In this document: piece by piece, positions 36,891 through 47,485 of the stretch
Numbering within the stretch: position 1 is the stretch's first letter
How the letters are laid out: every line of letters starts with the position of its first letter
Source: Streptomyces virginiae
GTDB lineage: Bacteria; Actinomycetota; Actinomycetes; Streptomycetales; Streptomycetaceae
DNA: 64,000 bases
NCBI RefSeq assembly: GCF_000720455.1
Contig: NZ_JOAK01000030.1
Location: 1-64,000 of the forward strand
Direction: 5' to 3'
Translations under genes and position numbers: made by a program
Notes under the pieces: model-generated
Seen by the model: only the letters and a program-made list of their open reading frames with translations
The model's database searches: none
Told to the model about the DNA's origin: nothing

Positions 36891-38282
36891 GTGGCCAACC
36901 CGCCCAGGTTTCGCAAAGACGCAGTCGCAGTACCGGAGGAGAAGCACCCGGTCGACGAGACCCTGCCTCCTCTGAAGATGTTCACCAGCGGCCTCCAGCA
37001 CGTGGCCGCCATGTACGCGGGTGTTGTCGCCCCGCCCATGATCGTCGGACCGGCGGTCGGACTCTCCGCCACCGAGACCGCCTTCCTGATGGGCGCCTCG
37101 CTCTTCACCGCCGGCCTCGCCACCCTCCTGCAGACCCTCGGGTTCTGGAAGGTCGGCGCCAGACTCCCCTTCGTCAACGGCGTCTCCTTCGCCGGCGTGA
37201 CCCCGATGATCGCGATAGGGAAGGGGGAGGGCGCGGACGCCCTCCCCGTCATCTTCGGAGCGATCACCGTCGCCGGGGCCATCGGCTTCGTGGCCGCCCC
37301 CTACTTCGGCAAGCTCGTCCGCTTCTTCCCGCCCGTCGTCACGGGTACGGTCATCACCCTGATCGGCGTCTCGCTCCTGCCCGTCGCCTTCAACTGGTCG
37401 CAGGGCGGCAACCGCACCGCCACCGACTACGGCTCGATGCAGAACATCGGCATGGCCGCCGTCACCCTGGTGATCGTCCTGCTCATGCGCAAGTTCCTGC
37501 GCGGCTTCCTCCAGCAGATCTCCATCCTGCTCGGCCTGGTCGCGGGCACCCTGATCGCCCTTCCGCTGGGGATGACCAGCTTCGACGCCGTCAAGAACGC
37601 CTCGGTGGTCGGCTTCCCGACCCCCTTCCACTTCGGCGCCCCGCAGTTCCAGGTCGCCGCGATCGTCTCGATGTGCATCGTCATGCTCGTCTGCATGACC
37701 GAGTCCACCGCCGACATCCTGGCACTGGGCAAGATCGTCGGGCGGCCCGCGGACGAGCAGGCCATCGCGGGAGGCCTGCGCGCCGACACCCTCGGCAGCG
37801 CGATCAGCCCGCTCTTCAACGGGTTCATGTGCAGCGCCTTCGCCCAGAACATCGGCCTGGTCGCCATGACCAAGGTGCGCAGCCGCTTCGTCGTCGCCGC
37901 GGGCGGCGGCATCCTGATCCTGCTGGGCCTGTGTCCGATGGCGGCCTCCGTCATCGGAGTGGTCCCGCTGCCCGTCCTCGGCGGCGCCGGCATCGTCCTG
38001 TTCGGTTCGGTGGCCGCCAGCGGCATCCAGACCCTGGCCGGCGCGGCCATGGAGAAGGGCGAGAACGCCCTGATCGTCGCCGCCTCCGTGGGCATCGGCC
38101 TGATCCCGATCGCCGCGCCGGAGTTCTACCACGCCTTCCCGAAGGACCTGCTGGTCGTCCTCGACTCCGGCATCAGCACCGGCTGCGTGGTGGCCATCGT
38201 GCTGAACCTGGCCTTCAACCACCTCGGAGCCAGGAAGGGCGCGGCCTCGGGGGCCGCACCCGAACCGGTGCCGGTCCACTGA
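36891..38282 (+). CDS. Xanthine/urate permease (NAT/NCS2 family)
   Basis: Nucleobase:cation symporter of 463 aa with 12-14 hydrophobic segments. NAT-family landmarks are GLQHVAAMYAGVVAPPMIVG in helix 1, the substrate-site MTESTADILALGKIVG, and the signature NGFMCSAFAQNIGLVAMTKV. Position beside the urate genes points to urate or xanthine uptake. GTG 36891 follows GGAGGAA. A strong terminator closes the unit. Confidence 0.92.
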   Translation: MANPPRFRKDAVAVPEEKHPVDETLPPLKMFTSGLQHVAAMYAGVVAPPMIVGPAVGLSATETAFLMGASLFTAGLATLLQTLGFWKVGARLPFVNGVSFAGVTPMIAIGKGEGADALPVIFGAITVAGAIGFVAAPYFGKLVRFFPPVVTGTVITLIGVSLLPVAFNWSQGGNRTATDYGSMQNIGMAAVTLVIVLLMRKFLRGFLQQISILLGLVAGTLIALPLGMTSFDAVKNASVVGFPTPFHFGAPQFQVAAIVSMCIVMLVCMTESTADILALGKIVGRPADEQAIAGGLRADTLGSAISPLFNGFMCSAFAQNIGLVAMTKVRSRFVVAAGGGILILLGLCPMAASVIGVVPLPVLGGAGIVLFGSVAASGIQTLAGAAMEKGENALIVAASVGIGLIPIAAPEFYHAFPKDLLVVLDSGISTGCVVAIVLNLAFNHLGARKGAASGAAPEPVPVH

Positions 38283-38298
38283 CCGGCAGAGGGAAGCA

Positions 38299-38345
38299 CG
38301 GCGGTGCGCTCGCCACCCACTGCGGGTGTGGCGAGCGCACCGCCG
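38299..38345 (+). terminator. Permease terminator
   Basis: CGGCGGTGCGCTCGCCAC pairs perfectly with its complement over 18 bp around an 11-nt loop, 17 nt after the stop. Confidence 0.9.
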
Positions 38346-38399
38346 CGTCCGGTACGAGCGAACCGCCGTGCGCCCGTACGTACATGACGGCGCGCCGGG

Positions 38400-38987
38400 T
38401 CAGGGCCGCCAGAGCATCAGGTTGCTCATCAGCTCGGCCTGCTCGATGGCGTCGTCGAGTGCGTGGTGCGTGTGGCGCCGCCGGGACAGCAGTTCACGGG
38501 GCATCCGCCCCTTGACCGCGGCCCGCAGCGGCACCCGCGCCTTCGTCGCGTAGAGGGTCTTCATGTCGAGGCACCCGGAGTGGCCGAAGGGGCTGTCCCC
38601 GCCGAACCGCATCAGGTACCAGTACAGGAACGTCCAGTCGAAGGACGCCGGATAGCCGCACATCACCGGCTGGGCGTCCGCGGACACCTTCCGCACCCAC
38701 GCGCGGAACTCGGCCATCGCCGCCGCCGGGTCGGCGCCCTCCCGGACCAGCCGGTCGCGGTCCAGCCCGCTGACGGCCAGCGCCTCGGGCACGTACGCGT
38801 CACTGATCGGCCGCAACTCCCGGTAGAAGGTCCGCCTTTGCGGATCCGCGGCCGTATACGTCTCCCCCTCCTGCCGGCCGGCGACCGCGGCCCCGAAACT
38901 GATCATCGAATACGGTCCTGGAATGGGTCCGTCGGCCTCGATGTCGACGGAGATGTAGAGATTGGGACGTGCGGTGCGAACTGCCAT
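38400..38987 (-). CDS. DEDD-type 3'-5' exonuclease
   Basis: A 195-aa RNase T/DnaQ-like exonuclease. The first acidic motif is SVDIEADG near residue 14, the second lies around SFDWTFLYWYL, and the last is HHALDDA near the C-terminus, giving the DEDDh set. It could trim RNA or DNA ends; the substrate is unknown. The start is ATG 38987; a second ATG at 38999 is possible and neither has a strong ribosome site. It lies 49 bp downstream of the hydrolase gene on the same strand. Confidence 0.82.
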   Translation of the reverse strand: MAVRTARPNLYISVDIEADGPIPGPYSMISFGAAVAGRQEGETYTAADPQRRTFYRELRPISDAYVPEALAVSGLDRDRLVREGADPAAAMAEFRAWVRKVSADAQPVMCGYPASFDWTFLYWYLMRFGGDSPFGHSGCLDMKTLYATKARVPLRAAVKGRMPRELLSRRRHTHHALDDAIEQAELMSNLMLWRP

Positions 38988-39036
38988 GCGCGAGAGCATG
39001 CCAGCCGCACCGCCGTCGATCATCAGGTTTTCACCG

Positions 39037-40227
39037 CTATGGCGCGGGCGTCAGGAACATCCCGGTGTGGTCGCCGCCCGCGGTGTTCTTGCAGCTGGAG
39101 GCGGAGCCCGCGGGCTGCGCCACGGCCAGGGCCAGGCAGCGGCCGGCGGCCAGCTGGCCGTAGTAGTTGGGGTGCATGGACTCCTGGATCAGGCCCTGCG
39201 ACTCGTTGTTGTCGATCCACCGCGCCCACTCGCTCGTCTTCCCCGAGGCCGGGACGGTGGCGCTCACCGGCTTGCTCGACTTCGCGCACACCTCGCGTCC
39301 CTGGAGCATGTCCCGCAGGTCCAGGAACTGCACGCCCTTGGCGGCGGCGACGCCCTTGATGCGGTTCGCGATCTGCGGCACGAGCGAGTCGCGCGCCCAG
39401 TCCGAGTCCCGGTTCCAGAAGGGGCAGCCGCCCGTGTTGAGCCGGCTCCAGTCGCTCTGCGTGTACCGGTTCTCGGCGCCGCGCGGGATCGGCGACGGGT
39501 AGGACTGGAGCACGATCCGGTAGGAGGAATCGGCGTACCCGGCGCCACGCATCACGGCCCGGATCTCGTCGACCGACTTGCCGACGTCCGCCATGACCGC
39601 GTCGATCTTCTGGTCGACGCCGTACTGCTGGTCGTCGTAGCAGTACGAGTTCCAGATGACGAAGTCGAGGGCGCAGTCCTTGATGATGTCGGCGAAGCCC
39701 AGGTCGTTGCCGCCGATGGACAGGGCGATGACCTTGACGTTGTTGCTCGCGGCCACCGCGGCCAGCTGGTCGGCCTGCGGGGCCTCGCCCTTGTAGGAGA
39801 CACCGCCGTTGGAGGCGCGGAACACGTTCTGCGAGACGGCACCGGAACAGGCGAGGTTCACGGCGACGTCGGCGATCGCACCGGCGCTGCGGACCTCGGC
39901 CGAGTCGGACCGGTGACAGCCCCCGGCCGTGGCCCCGTACACCTTGGCGGGGTCGTAGGTGCTGCCGCTGACCCAGCCCCGGTCGGTGCCGTTGCGGTTG
40001 CCGGTGTTGGTCAGGCTGTTGCCCTTCCAGCGCCCGCCCTCGCCGGAGATGTAGCTGTCGCCCATGGACACCACGGCGGTGGGCCCGGTACCGGGGGCGG
40101 CGACGGCGGTCCCGGGGCCGCCGGCCAGCAGCGCGCCGGCGGCGAGCGGCACGGTCACGGCGGCACAGGCCAGCCGTCGCACGCGGCTGGCGTCCCGGTC
40201 CTTGCTGACGTTGCGGAATCCGATCAC
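39037..40227 (-). CDS. Secreted SGNH/GDSL hydrolase
   Basis: A 396-aa secreted lipase/esterase-type protein. A signal peptide is clear (basic RVRRLACAAVTVPLAAGALL, ending AVAA). The catalytic blocks are MGDSYISGEG with the serine, SIGGNDLGF with Gly and Asn, and SMHPNYYGQ with the His. Several cysteines suggest disulfides. GTG 40227 was chosen because AGGAG is 8 nt upstream and the signal peptide follows; the longer frame is unsupported. Confidence 0.88.
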   Translation of the reverse strand: MIGFRNVSKDRDASRVRRLACAAVTVPLAAGALLAGGPGTAVAAPGTGPTAVVSMGDSYISGEGGRWKGNSLTNTGNRNGTDRGWVSGSTYDPAKVYGATAGGCHRSDSAEVRSAGAIADVAVNLACSGAVSQNVFRASNGGVSYKGEAPQADQLAAVAASNNVKVIALSIGGNDLGFADIIKDCALDFVIWNSYCYDDQQYGVDQKIDAVMADVGKSVDEIRAVMRGAGYADSSYRIVLQSYPSPIPRGAENRYTQSDWSRLNTGGCPFWNRDSDWARDSLVPQIANRIKGVAAAKGVQFLDLRDMLQGREVCAKSSKPVSATVPASGKTSEWARWIDNNESQGLIQESMHPNYYGQLAAGRCLALAVAQPAGSASSCKNTAGGDHTGMFLTPAP

Positions 40228-40550
40228 TGCGGAACTCCTGCGCTCGGCCACGCCGAAGCCGGCAACGTCCGTATCGGATGCGTCGCCGTTCGTGTGGCTG
40301 GGAAGTGGGGGTACCGCCGGCCGGTGGCATCGGAAAGGTGACACGGGCCCGCTTGTTACCGCTAGGTACATGCAAGTTACGAACCAGTAACGACCGATCG
40401 GTCGTTCGGGTCGGAGCCCCTCGGGTGCACGTCAACTCCCCTTCTGCGTGGAACAGCTGACGGACAGTCCGGAGATCATGCACCCTGTGTAACAATGAGC
40501 ACCCTTCCGGGCGAGCGCAGGCACCGGGGAGGACGAGGGGGACGGCACGC
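40228..40550. other. Divergent regulatory region with palindromes
   Basis: About 320 bp between the SGNH hydrolase and the Hsp70-like operon. It is more AT-rich in the middle (40350-40410), where three palindromes occur: TACCGCTAGGTA, GTTACGAACCAGTAAC and the 18-bp operator listed separately. Promoters for both directions probably lie here. Confidence 0.6.
40389..40406. promoter_or_regulatory. Perfect 18-bp palindrome, TetR-operator-like
   Basis: AACGACCGATCGGTCGTT equals its own reverse complement. Sequences with a central ACCGATCGGT-type core are common for TetR-family repressors, but no TetR gene lies in this window. Confidence 0.6.
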
Positions 40551-42293
40551 ATGAAGTACAGGGTTGTGGCTGCCATCGACTTCGGGACGCACGGCTCGGG
40601 CTTCGCCTGGGCGGTGCTGCCGGCCGGCGCGCAAGGGCCCGACCAGCGCCAGATCGACTATCCCGACCAATGGGACGACGCGCCCCTCACCTACCCGAAG
40701 AACCTCTCCGCCCTCTTCCTGGACCCCGACGGCAACGACCGGGACTGGGGGTACGCCGCCCGGCGCGCCGGCGCCGCGGGCGAGCCCGGCAGGCTGGAGC
40801 ACGGCTTCAAGATGTGGCTGAGCCCCGAGGGCCGGGACGCCGCCCAGGGCCCCGGGGCCGGGCTCGTCGGCACTCCGGAACAGGCCGTCCCGCTCATCGC
40901 GGCCTATCTGCGCCGCCTGCGCGCCGCGGCCCTCGACCGCGTCGTCGGCGGCGGATTCATGGAGTCGGACATCCGCTGGTGCCTGACCGTCCCCGCCATC
41001 TGGGAGCCCGAGCAGCGCAACCTCATGCGCGACGCCGCCCGCCTGGCCGGATTCCCCGCCGACGACCGCGACCGGCTGATCCTCGTGACCGAACCGGAGG
41101 CCGCGACCGTCTACTGCGCCCAGGACAGCGCCGCCGGAATCGGCGGCCTCGGCTCCAGGGCCACGCTCGTCGTCGACTGCGGGGGCGGCACGGTCGACAT
41201 CGCCGCCTACCGGTGCACGGCCGACGGGTCCCTGGAACAGCTGCGCCGGCCCTCCGGCGGAAAACTCGGCTCGAACTACATCAACCGCCGGTTCCAGGTC
41301 CAGGTGCTCGCCCCACGCCTCGGGCAGGCCGCGTTCAAGGCCCTGGAGGCGGCCCCGGCCCAGCTCCTGGAGCTGATGGACGACTTCGAACGGATGAAGA
41401 CCCACTTCCGCGGGGACAGCGAGAGCCCGGTCAGCATTCCGATCTCGCTGAAGGCCAGCCGGATCATCGACCCCCACGGCGGCACCGACCGCCTCGCGGC
41501 GGAACAGCAGGGGGTCGACGACCACATCGTCATCGAACCCGACGTCATGCGGGGGCTCTTCCACGGCACGACCGAGCCCCTGGTGAAGCTGGTGGACACC
41601 CAGATCCGCGAGCTGCTCGCCGACCCTGTCGTCGCCGCCGACGGCCTGCGCGTGATCCTCGTCGGCGGATTCGCCCAGTCCCACTACGTCCAGACCCGGC
41701 TCGGTCTGCACCTGGAGCGGGAGTTCCCGGCCGGGGTCCAGCTGATGATCCCGCCGAACCCCTCCCGCGCGGTGCTCGGCGGCGCCGTGCACTACGCCTG
41801 CCGCCCCGAGGTCGTGCACGCCCGGCGCGCGTCCAACACCTACGCCGTCGAGATCTCCGAGCGGCGCAGGTTCGGCGCCGTGTTCCGGGAGTCCGAAGCC
41901 GTACGCGCGCTCACCATCACCAAGGTCAAGGGGCAGGGCGCCTTCCGCGACGGCGTCCTCGACCCGCTCGTCTTCATGGGGGAGTCCGTACAGGTCGGCA
42001 GCGAACGGACCTACACCTTCGTCCCGCTCACCACCGACCAGCCGGAGGTGGAGGTCGCGCTGTACGCCGTACCCGAGGTGAAGGACCTCACGGTCAACAC
42101 GCCCGGCGCCCGGCGCCTGGGCACGGTCCTGGTCGACATCTCCGAATCGATCGGCGAGGAGAAGGTCGACGACCGCCGCGTGGACCTGTACTTCACCTTC
42201 GGCGGAACCGAGATCGGTGTGGCCGCGGTCAACCCGCGCACCGGAGAACGCCGCGAGACGGTCGTCGAGTTCGCCGGAATCCCCGAGCAGTAG
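40551..42293 (+). CDS. Hsp70-family protein, HSPA12-like
   Basis: A 580-aa actin-type ATPase of the Hsp70 superfamily. Phosphate-1 is AAIDFGTHGSGFAWA (8-22), phosphate-2 LVVDCGGGTVDIAAY (206-220), and the adenosine motif is ILVGGFAQSHYVQ. The early insertion with AP-TYPKNLSALFL and EHGFKMWL resembles HSPA12-type proteins, not DnaK. The C-terminal 190 residues are a beta-rich region that could bind a client. It is the first of three close genes ending in a protein kinase, so a signalling or sensing role is more likely than bulk protein folding. Confidence 0.82.
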   Translation: MKYRVVAAIDFGTHGSGFAWAVLPAGAQGPDQRQIDYPDQWDDAPLTYPKNLSALFLDPDGNDRDWGYAARRAGAAGEPGRLEHGFKMWLSPEGRDAAQGPGAGLVGTPEQAVPLIAAYLRRLRAAALDRVVGGGFMESDIRWCLTVPAIWEPEQRNLMRDAARLAGFPADDRDRLILVTEPEAATVYCAQDSAAGIGGLGSRATLVVDCGGGTVDIAAYRCTADGSLEQLRRPSGGKLGSNYINRRFQVQVLAPRLGQAAFKALEAAPAQLLELMDDFERMKTHFRGDSESPVSIPISLKASRIIDPHGGTDRLAAEQQGVDDHIVIEPDVMRGLFHGTTEPLVKLVDTQIRELLADPVVAADGLRVILVGGFAQSHYVQTRLGLHLEREFPAGVQLMIPPNPSRAVLGGAVHYACRPEVVHARRASNTYAVEISERRRFGAVFRESEAVRALTITKVKGQGAFRDGVLDPLVFMGESVQVGSERTYTFVPLTTDQPEVEVALYAVPEVKDLTVNTPGARRLGTVLVDISESIGEEKVDDRRVDLYFTFGGTEIGVAAVNPRTGERRETVVEFAGIPEQ

Positions 42294-42324
42294 GCAGCAG
42301 GCAGCACGAGAAGAGGTACGCGAT

Positions 42325-43038
42325 ATGGAGAGCTCAGGACCGGGCCCGTGGCCCGGCGGCACGCCCCCCGTGCCGTCCGCCGCGCCCACACCCCCCGCCC
42401 CCGCGCCGGACGGCGCGCGCATGCCGTGGCGGGTGTTCCAGGAAGTGAAGGCCCTGCGGGCGGAAGTCAGGTCCCTGCGCGCAGAACAGGAGGAGGCGAA
42501 GGGCCGGCTCGACAAGCTGTACGAGGTGGTGCACGGCCTGCGCGCCGACCGGACCACGGAACTGGAGAGCGCCCACCACGAGACCTCGCATGCCTACAGC
42601 GCCCTGCGGGACCGGATCATCGGCCACTGCCGCTCCGCAGCGGAAGCCGCCGCGGAGCAGCCCCACTACCGGGCGGAGGCCCACGTACGGCTCTCCGCGG
42701 CCCTGTTCCGCACCGTCCTCGGCGAGCATCCGGCAGCCGAGGAGGACTGGCACCGCACGGCGGCCGGGGTGCTGGGCGCGCAGGTGCCCCTGGGCCCGGT
42801 CACGGACCTGCACCGGCACACCGCCGAACTGCGCGCGCGCATCGCGGAACTGGGCGGCGTCCACCGGTGGAACTTCGAGCTGCGCCTGGGCCACGTCCCC
42901 GACCCCCGCCTGCACGAGGTGTGGCCCCGGTCCGACGAGCACGAGCCGCTCAGCCTCTGCGTCGCCCCCGCCTACCAGGTGGTCGGCCGGCCCCCGCACG
43001 TCCGGCCCCTCGTCCACACCGTGATCGGCCGGGTGTGA
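42325..43038 (+). CDS. Coiled-coil protein linking Hsp70-like and kinase genes
   Basis: A 237-aa protein of unknown family. A Pro/Ala-rich start (about 1-32) is followed by a coiled coil ([37 protein letters not shown]; about 38-75), then a helical domain ([40 protein letters not shown]) and a smaller C-terminal part. It starts 31 bp after the Hsp70-like gene and overlaps the kinase start as GTGA. An adaptor between the two partners is a fair guess. Confidence 0.7.
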   Translation: MESSGPGPWPGGTPPVPSAAPTPPAPAPDGARMPWRVFQEVKALRAEVRSLRAEQEEAKGRLDKLYEVVHGLRADRTTELESAHHETSHAYSALRDRIIGHCRSAAEAAAEQPHYRAEAHVRLSAALFRTVLGEHPAAEEDWHRTAAGVLGAQVPLGPVTDLHRHTAELRARIAELGGVHRWNFELRLGHVPDPRLHEVWPRSDEHEPLSLCVAPAYQVVGRPPHVRPLVHTVIGRV

Positions 43039-44627
43039 CGGTGCCCGGCCGGCCACTGGAGGGCAGGCCGCTCGACGGCCGCTACCGGCTGGACCGGCTG
43101 CTCGGGCGCGGCGGCATGGGCGAGGTCTGGCAGGCCACTGACCTGAGGAACGGCACCGGCCTCGCCGTGAAGACGATCCTCGCGCAGTCCCTGGGCTCTC
43201 CCGAGGCGCGGGCCCGCTTCCGGCACGAGGCGCGGGCCCTCGAACGCGTCGTGAGCCCCTACACCGTGCGGCTGCTCGGATCCGGCTCCGACGGCGACGT
43301 CGACTACCTGGCGATGGAGTACGTGGCGGGGCACGGCCTGGACCGGGAACTCGCGGGCCGTTTCATCGCCGACCGCACCTGGCGCTGGGCGGCGCCCGTC
43401 CTGCGCGGGATCGTCCAGGGCATCGCCGACGTGCACGGCGCCGAGATCGTGCACCGGGACATCAAGCCGTCCAACGTGCTGCTCACCTCGGACGGTTCCG
43501 TCAAGGTCTGCGACTTCGGCATCGCCAAGCTCCTGGGGTCCGAGCCCTTCACCCAGCTCACGGCCCCCGGCCAGGCCATCGGCAGCGCCCCCTACATGCC
43601 CCCGGAGCAGTGGAACGGGGGACCGGTCACCTACCTGGGGGACCTCTACTCCTTCGGCTGCCTCGCGTACGAGCTGCTCACCGGAGTACGCCCCTTCGGC
43701 CCGTGCATCGACCGGGAGGACTACCGCAGGGCCCACCTGGAGCAGCGGCCCGAGCGGCTCTCCGCCCTGCGCCCCGACCTGCCGGCGGCGCTGGACCTCC
43801 TGGTGTCCGCACTGCTGGAGAAGCGCCCGGGGGACCGGCCGGCCTCCGCCGAACTCGCCGCCGTGGTCCTGGACGTGTTCCCGCTGGAGGCCCGCGGGAC
43901 CCAGTGGGCCAGGCAGCGGCTCGCCGCCCACGACGCCGAGACCGACCGGATGCTGCGGGACGCCGAGAGCAACTGGCTGTCGAACCGGCCCGAGGCGGGG
44001 CTCGCCTCCAGCCGGGAGGTCGTCCGCCGCAGGGTGCTGGTGAACGGCCCGAACGCCGACGCGACCCTGCGGGCCCGCAGGGTGGAGGCGGACTGCCTGT
44101 GGGCGCTGGGGGACGTGGGCGAGGCGCTGCAGCTGAGCGAGCAGCTCGCCGAACAGCGGGTCGCGGTGCTCGGCCCGTACAACGACGAGGCGATCATGTC
44201 GCTGCGGGCGTGGGCCAGCCGGCTGTGGCACCTGGGGCGCCTCACCGAGGCCCTGGTGCCGCTGCGGCGGATAGCGGAGGCGCGCGCGGACACCCACGGG
44301 GACTACTCCCCGGAGTACCACCGGGCCAGTTACGACCTCGCGCTGTGCCTGTTCTCGTGCGGCCGCGGCGAGGAGGCGGCGCCGCTGCTGCGCGGCGTGG
44401 TGGCCGGGCGTACGGACCTGCTCGGCGCGGAGGCCCCGGAGACGCTGGAGACATCCCTCCTGCTGGGAGCCGTACTGCTGGAGCACGAGGGGGCGGCAGA
44501 GGCCCTCGCGCAGCTGGAGCCCCTCGAAGCCGCCCTCGACCGGGGCTGGATCCCGAACCAGCGGCCGCCGGACCACGCCCGCGCGCTCATCGAGAACGCG
44601 CGGCTGCGGGTGAAGCGCAAGCGCTGA
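43035..44627 (+). CDS. Ser/Thr protein kinase with TPR-like C-terminus
   Basis: A 530-aa Hanks-type kinase. Residues about 14-280 are the kinase domain: [11 protein letters not shown], the catalytic-site Lys in [25 protein letters not shown], and [11 protein letters not shown]. The remainder holds tetratricopeptide-like helices ([60 protein letters not shown]). No transmembrane helix or PASTA domain is seen, so it is cytosolic. GTG 43035 overlaps the upstream stop; GTG 43041 is an alternative start. Confidence 0.9.
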   Translation: MTVPGRPLEGRPLDGRYRLDRLLGRGGMGEVWQATDLRNGTGLAVKTILAQSLGSPEARARFRHEARALERVVSPYTVRLLGSGSDGDVDYLAMEYVAGHGLDRELAGRFIADRTWRWAAPVLRGIVQGIADVHGAEIVHRDIKPSNVLLTSDGSVKVCDFGIAKLLGSEPFTQLTAPGQAIGSAPYMPPEQWNGGPVTYLGDLYSFGCLAYELLTGVRPFGPCIDREDYRRAHLEQRPERLSALRPDLPAALDLLVSALLEKRPGDRPASAELAAVVLDVFPLEARGTQWARQRLAAHDAETDRMLRDAESNWLSNRPEAGLASSREVVRRRVLVNGPNADATLRARRVEADCLWALGDVGEALQLSEQLAEQRVAVLGPYNDEAIMSLRAWASRLWHLGRLTEALVPLRRIAEARADTHGDYSPEYHRASYDLALCLFSCGRGEEAAPLLRGVVAGRTDLLGAEAPETLETSLLLGAVLLEHEGAAEALAQLEPLEAALDRGWIPNQRPPDHARALIENARLRVKRKR

Positions 44628-44670
44628 CCGCTGACCGCGGGTGGCGGGTGGCGGTCGGTGGGGCGGACGC

Positions 44671-44708
44671 GGCTCCGCCCCCGTGCCGTGGGCAGCGGGG
44701 GCGGAGCC
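44671..44708. terminator. Bidirectional terminator between kinase and aceB
   Basis: GGCTCCGCCCCCG and its exact complement form a 13-bp stem with a 12-nt loop in the gap between convergent genes. Confidence 0.8.
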
Positions 44709-44750
44709 GGCCGGGTCGGGCCGCTGTGCGTGTCGGCCGGATCCGGGGTG

Positions 44751-46370
<1,620 letters not shown>

Positions 46371-46511
46371 AACTGTCACTCCTTCAGCGGCGGTGCCTGG
46401 CGGCCGCGGGGAATGCTCGCGCGAGACGGCACGCAGTGCCGTCGGGTGTGGAGAGTTCCGAAATACGGTCGCGGGCGCCGTCTGTGGGTTCAGGGCGCTT
46501 CTGACCAGTGG

Positions 46512-46540
46512 ATAGTAATTTCCTCATGGTGGAAGTTCAA
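46512..46540 (-). promoter_or_regulatory. aceB promoter
   Basis: On the minus strand, TTGAAC (46540-46535) and TACTAT (46517-46512) are separated by exactly 17 bp. The AllR-type palindrome fills the spacer. Confidence 0.7.
46520..46534. promoter_or_regulatory. AllR-type operator at aceB (motif A)
   Basis: TTCCTCATGGTGGAA, one mismatch from a perfect 5-5-5 inverted repeat, lies between the -35 and -10 boxes. Confidence 0.7.
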
Positions 46541-46551
46541 TGGTTTGTTGA
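46537..46551. promoter_or_regulatory. Motif B at aceB (degenerate)
   Basis: TCAATGGTTTGTTGA keeps the right arm TGTTGA and four of six bases in the left arm. It overlaps the -35 box in the same register as at katA and uraD. Confidence 0.5.
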
Positions 46552-46621
46552 CGTCGAGATTCTCTGAGTCGACAGATTCCACTTTCCGGTGGCCCTCAGT
46601 GCCACTGCCGTCACGCGGTGC

Positions 46622-47248
46622 TCAGGCGAGTCGTGCCAGGTCGGGCGGCGTGTCGATGTCGAAGGCCTCCGCGACGTCCGAGCACTCCACCAGCATGAGC
46701 TCCCCGGCGTGGCGCGCCAGGTGGACCCGCGCGCCCTTGTCGCCCGTCGCCGTCGCCGCGATGTCCGCCCAGCGGTCCGCGCCGAACAGCACGGGATGCC
46801 CGCGCTCGCCGCCGTACGCCGCCGCCACCAGGCTCGCGGGGGAGCGGTAGGCCTCCCGCACCCGGGCCACCGCCGCCGGGCCGATGCCCGGCTGGTCGAC
46901 CAGCGAGACCAGGGCCGCGCCGGCGTCCGTACCGGCCAGGGAGGCGAGGCCGACCCGCAGCGAGGAACCCATCCCCTCCGCCCAGTCCGGGTTGTCCACG
47001 ACCACGCAGCCGCTCAGATCGGCCCGCTCGCGGACCTCGGCCGCCGAGGCGCCGAGGACCACGTGCACCGGGCCGCAGCCCGCCTCCCGCAGCACCCGTA
47101 CGGCGTTCTCCACCAGCGGGCGGCCGCGGTAGGGCAGCAGGGCCTTGGGCCGGCCGCCGAGCCGGCGACCGCCGCCGGCGGCCAGGAGCAGTCCCGCGAT
47201 CACGGGTGGATCGGAGCGCGTGTCGTCGGAGTGCGTGTTGGCTGACAT
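46622..47248 (-). CDS. MocA-like nucleotidyltransferase
   Basis: A 208-aa NTP transferase with GLLLAAGGGRRLGGRPKALLP at the N-terminus, VVVDNPDWAEGMGSSLRVGL, SLVDQPGIGP and GERGHPVLFG. These match the MocA/MobA-like family that adds CMP to the molybdenum cofactor for xanthine dehydrogenase-type enzymes. That fits a purine-degrading region, although no xanthine dehydrogenase lies in this window. The ATG at 47248 lies inside the end of a small upstream gene. Confidence 0.83.
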   Translation of the reverse strand: MSANTHSDDTRSDPPVIAGLLLAAGGGRRLGGRPKALLPYRGRPLVENAVRVLREAGCGPVHVVLGASAAEVRERADLSGCVVVDNPDWAEGMGSSLRVGLASLAGTDAGAALVSLVDQPGIGPAAVARVREAYRSPASLVAAAYGGERGHPVLFGADRWADIAATATGDKGARVHLARHAGELMLVECSDVAEAFDIDTPPDLARLA

Positions 47249-47397
47249 GCCACCGATTCTCGCTCCTGCACGCGGTCCTGCGGCCGCCGCGCCAAGGTGC
47301 GCCGTACGCGGGCCAGTGCGGCCCCGATCCGCAGCGGACGCGCGATCCGGTCCTCGGCGGCGGCCAGCAGGGCACGTTCGTCACGGTCGGTCAACAT
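47200..47397 (-). CDS. Small hypothetical protein
   Basis: A 65-aa reading frame starting MLTDRDERALLAAAEDRIAR, followed by a basic stretch. It has a very good ribosome site (AAGGAGACACCGAG before the ATG), which is the main support. Its 3' end overlaps the start of the nucleotidyltransferase gene by 49 nt. The short DR-rich N-terminus resembles small DUF3040-like proteins only vaguely. Confidence 0.5.
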   Translation of the reverse strand: MLTDRDERALLAAAEDRIARPLRIGAALARVRRTLARRPQDRVQERESVACQPTRTPTTRAPIHP

Positions 47398-47411
47398 CTC
47401 GGTGTCTCCTT

Positions 47412-47472
47412 GCCAATCGGGGGCCAATACCGCGAGTCTGGTCCTCGATTGGCCTGGCCGTCAGAGCCAATC
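47412..47472. promoter_or_regulatory. MocR-type operator repeats
   Basis: Four copies of a GCCAATC element: direct at 47412-47418, 47423-47429 (GCCAATA) and 47466-47472, and inverted (GATTGGC) at 47447-47453. They lie in the divergent promoter of the adjacent MocR gene, where such regulators usually bind. Confidence 0.7.
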
Positions 47473-47485
47473 AGGGGAGGTTGGC

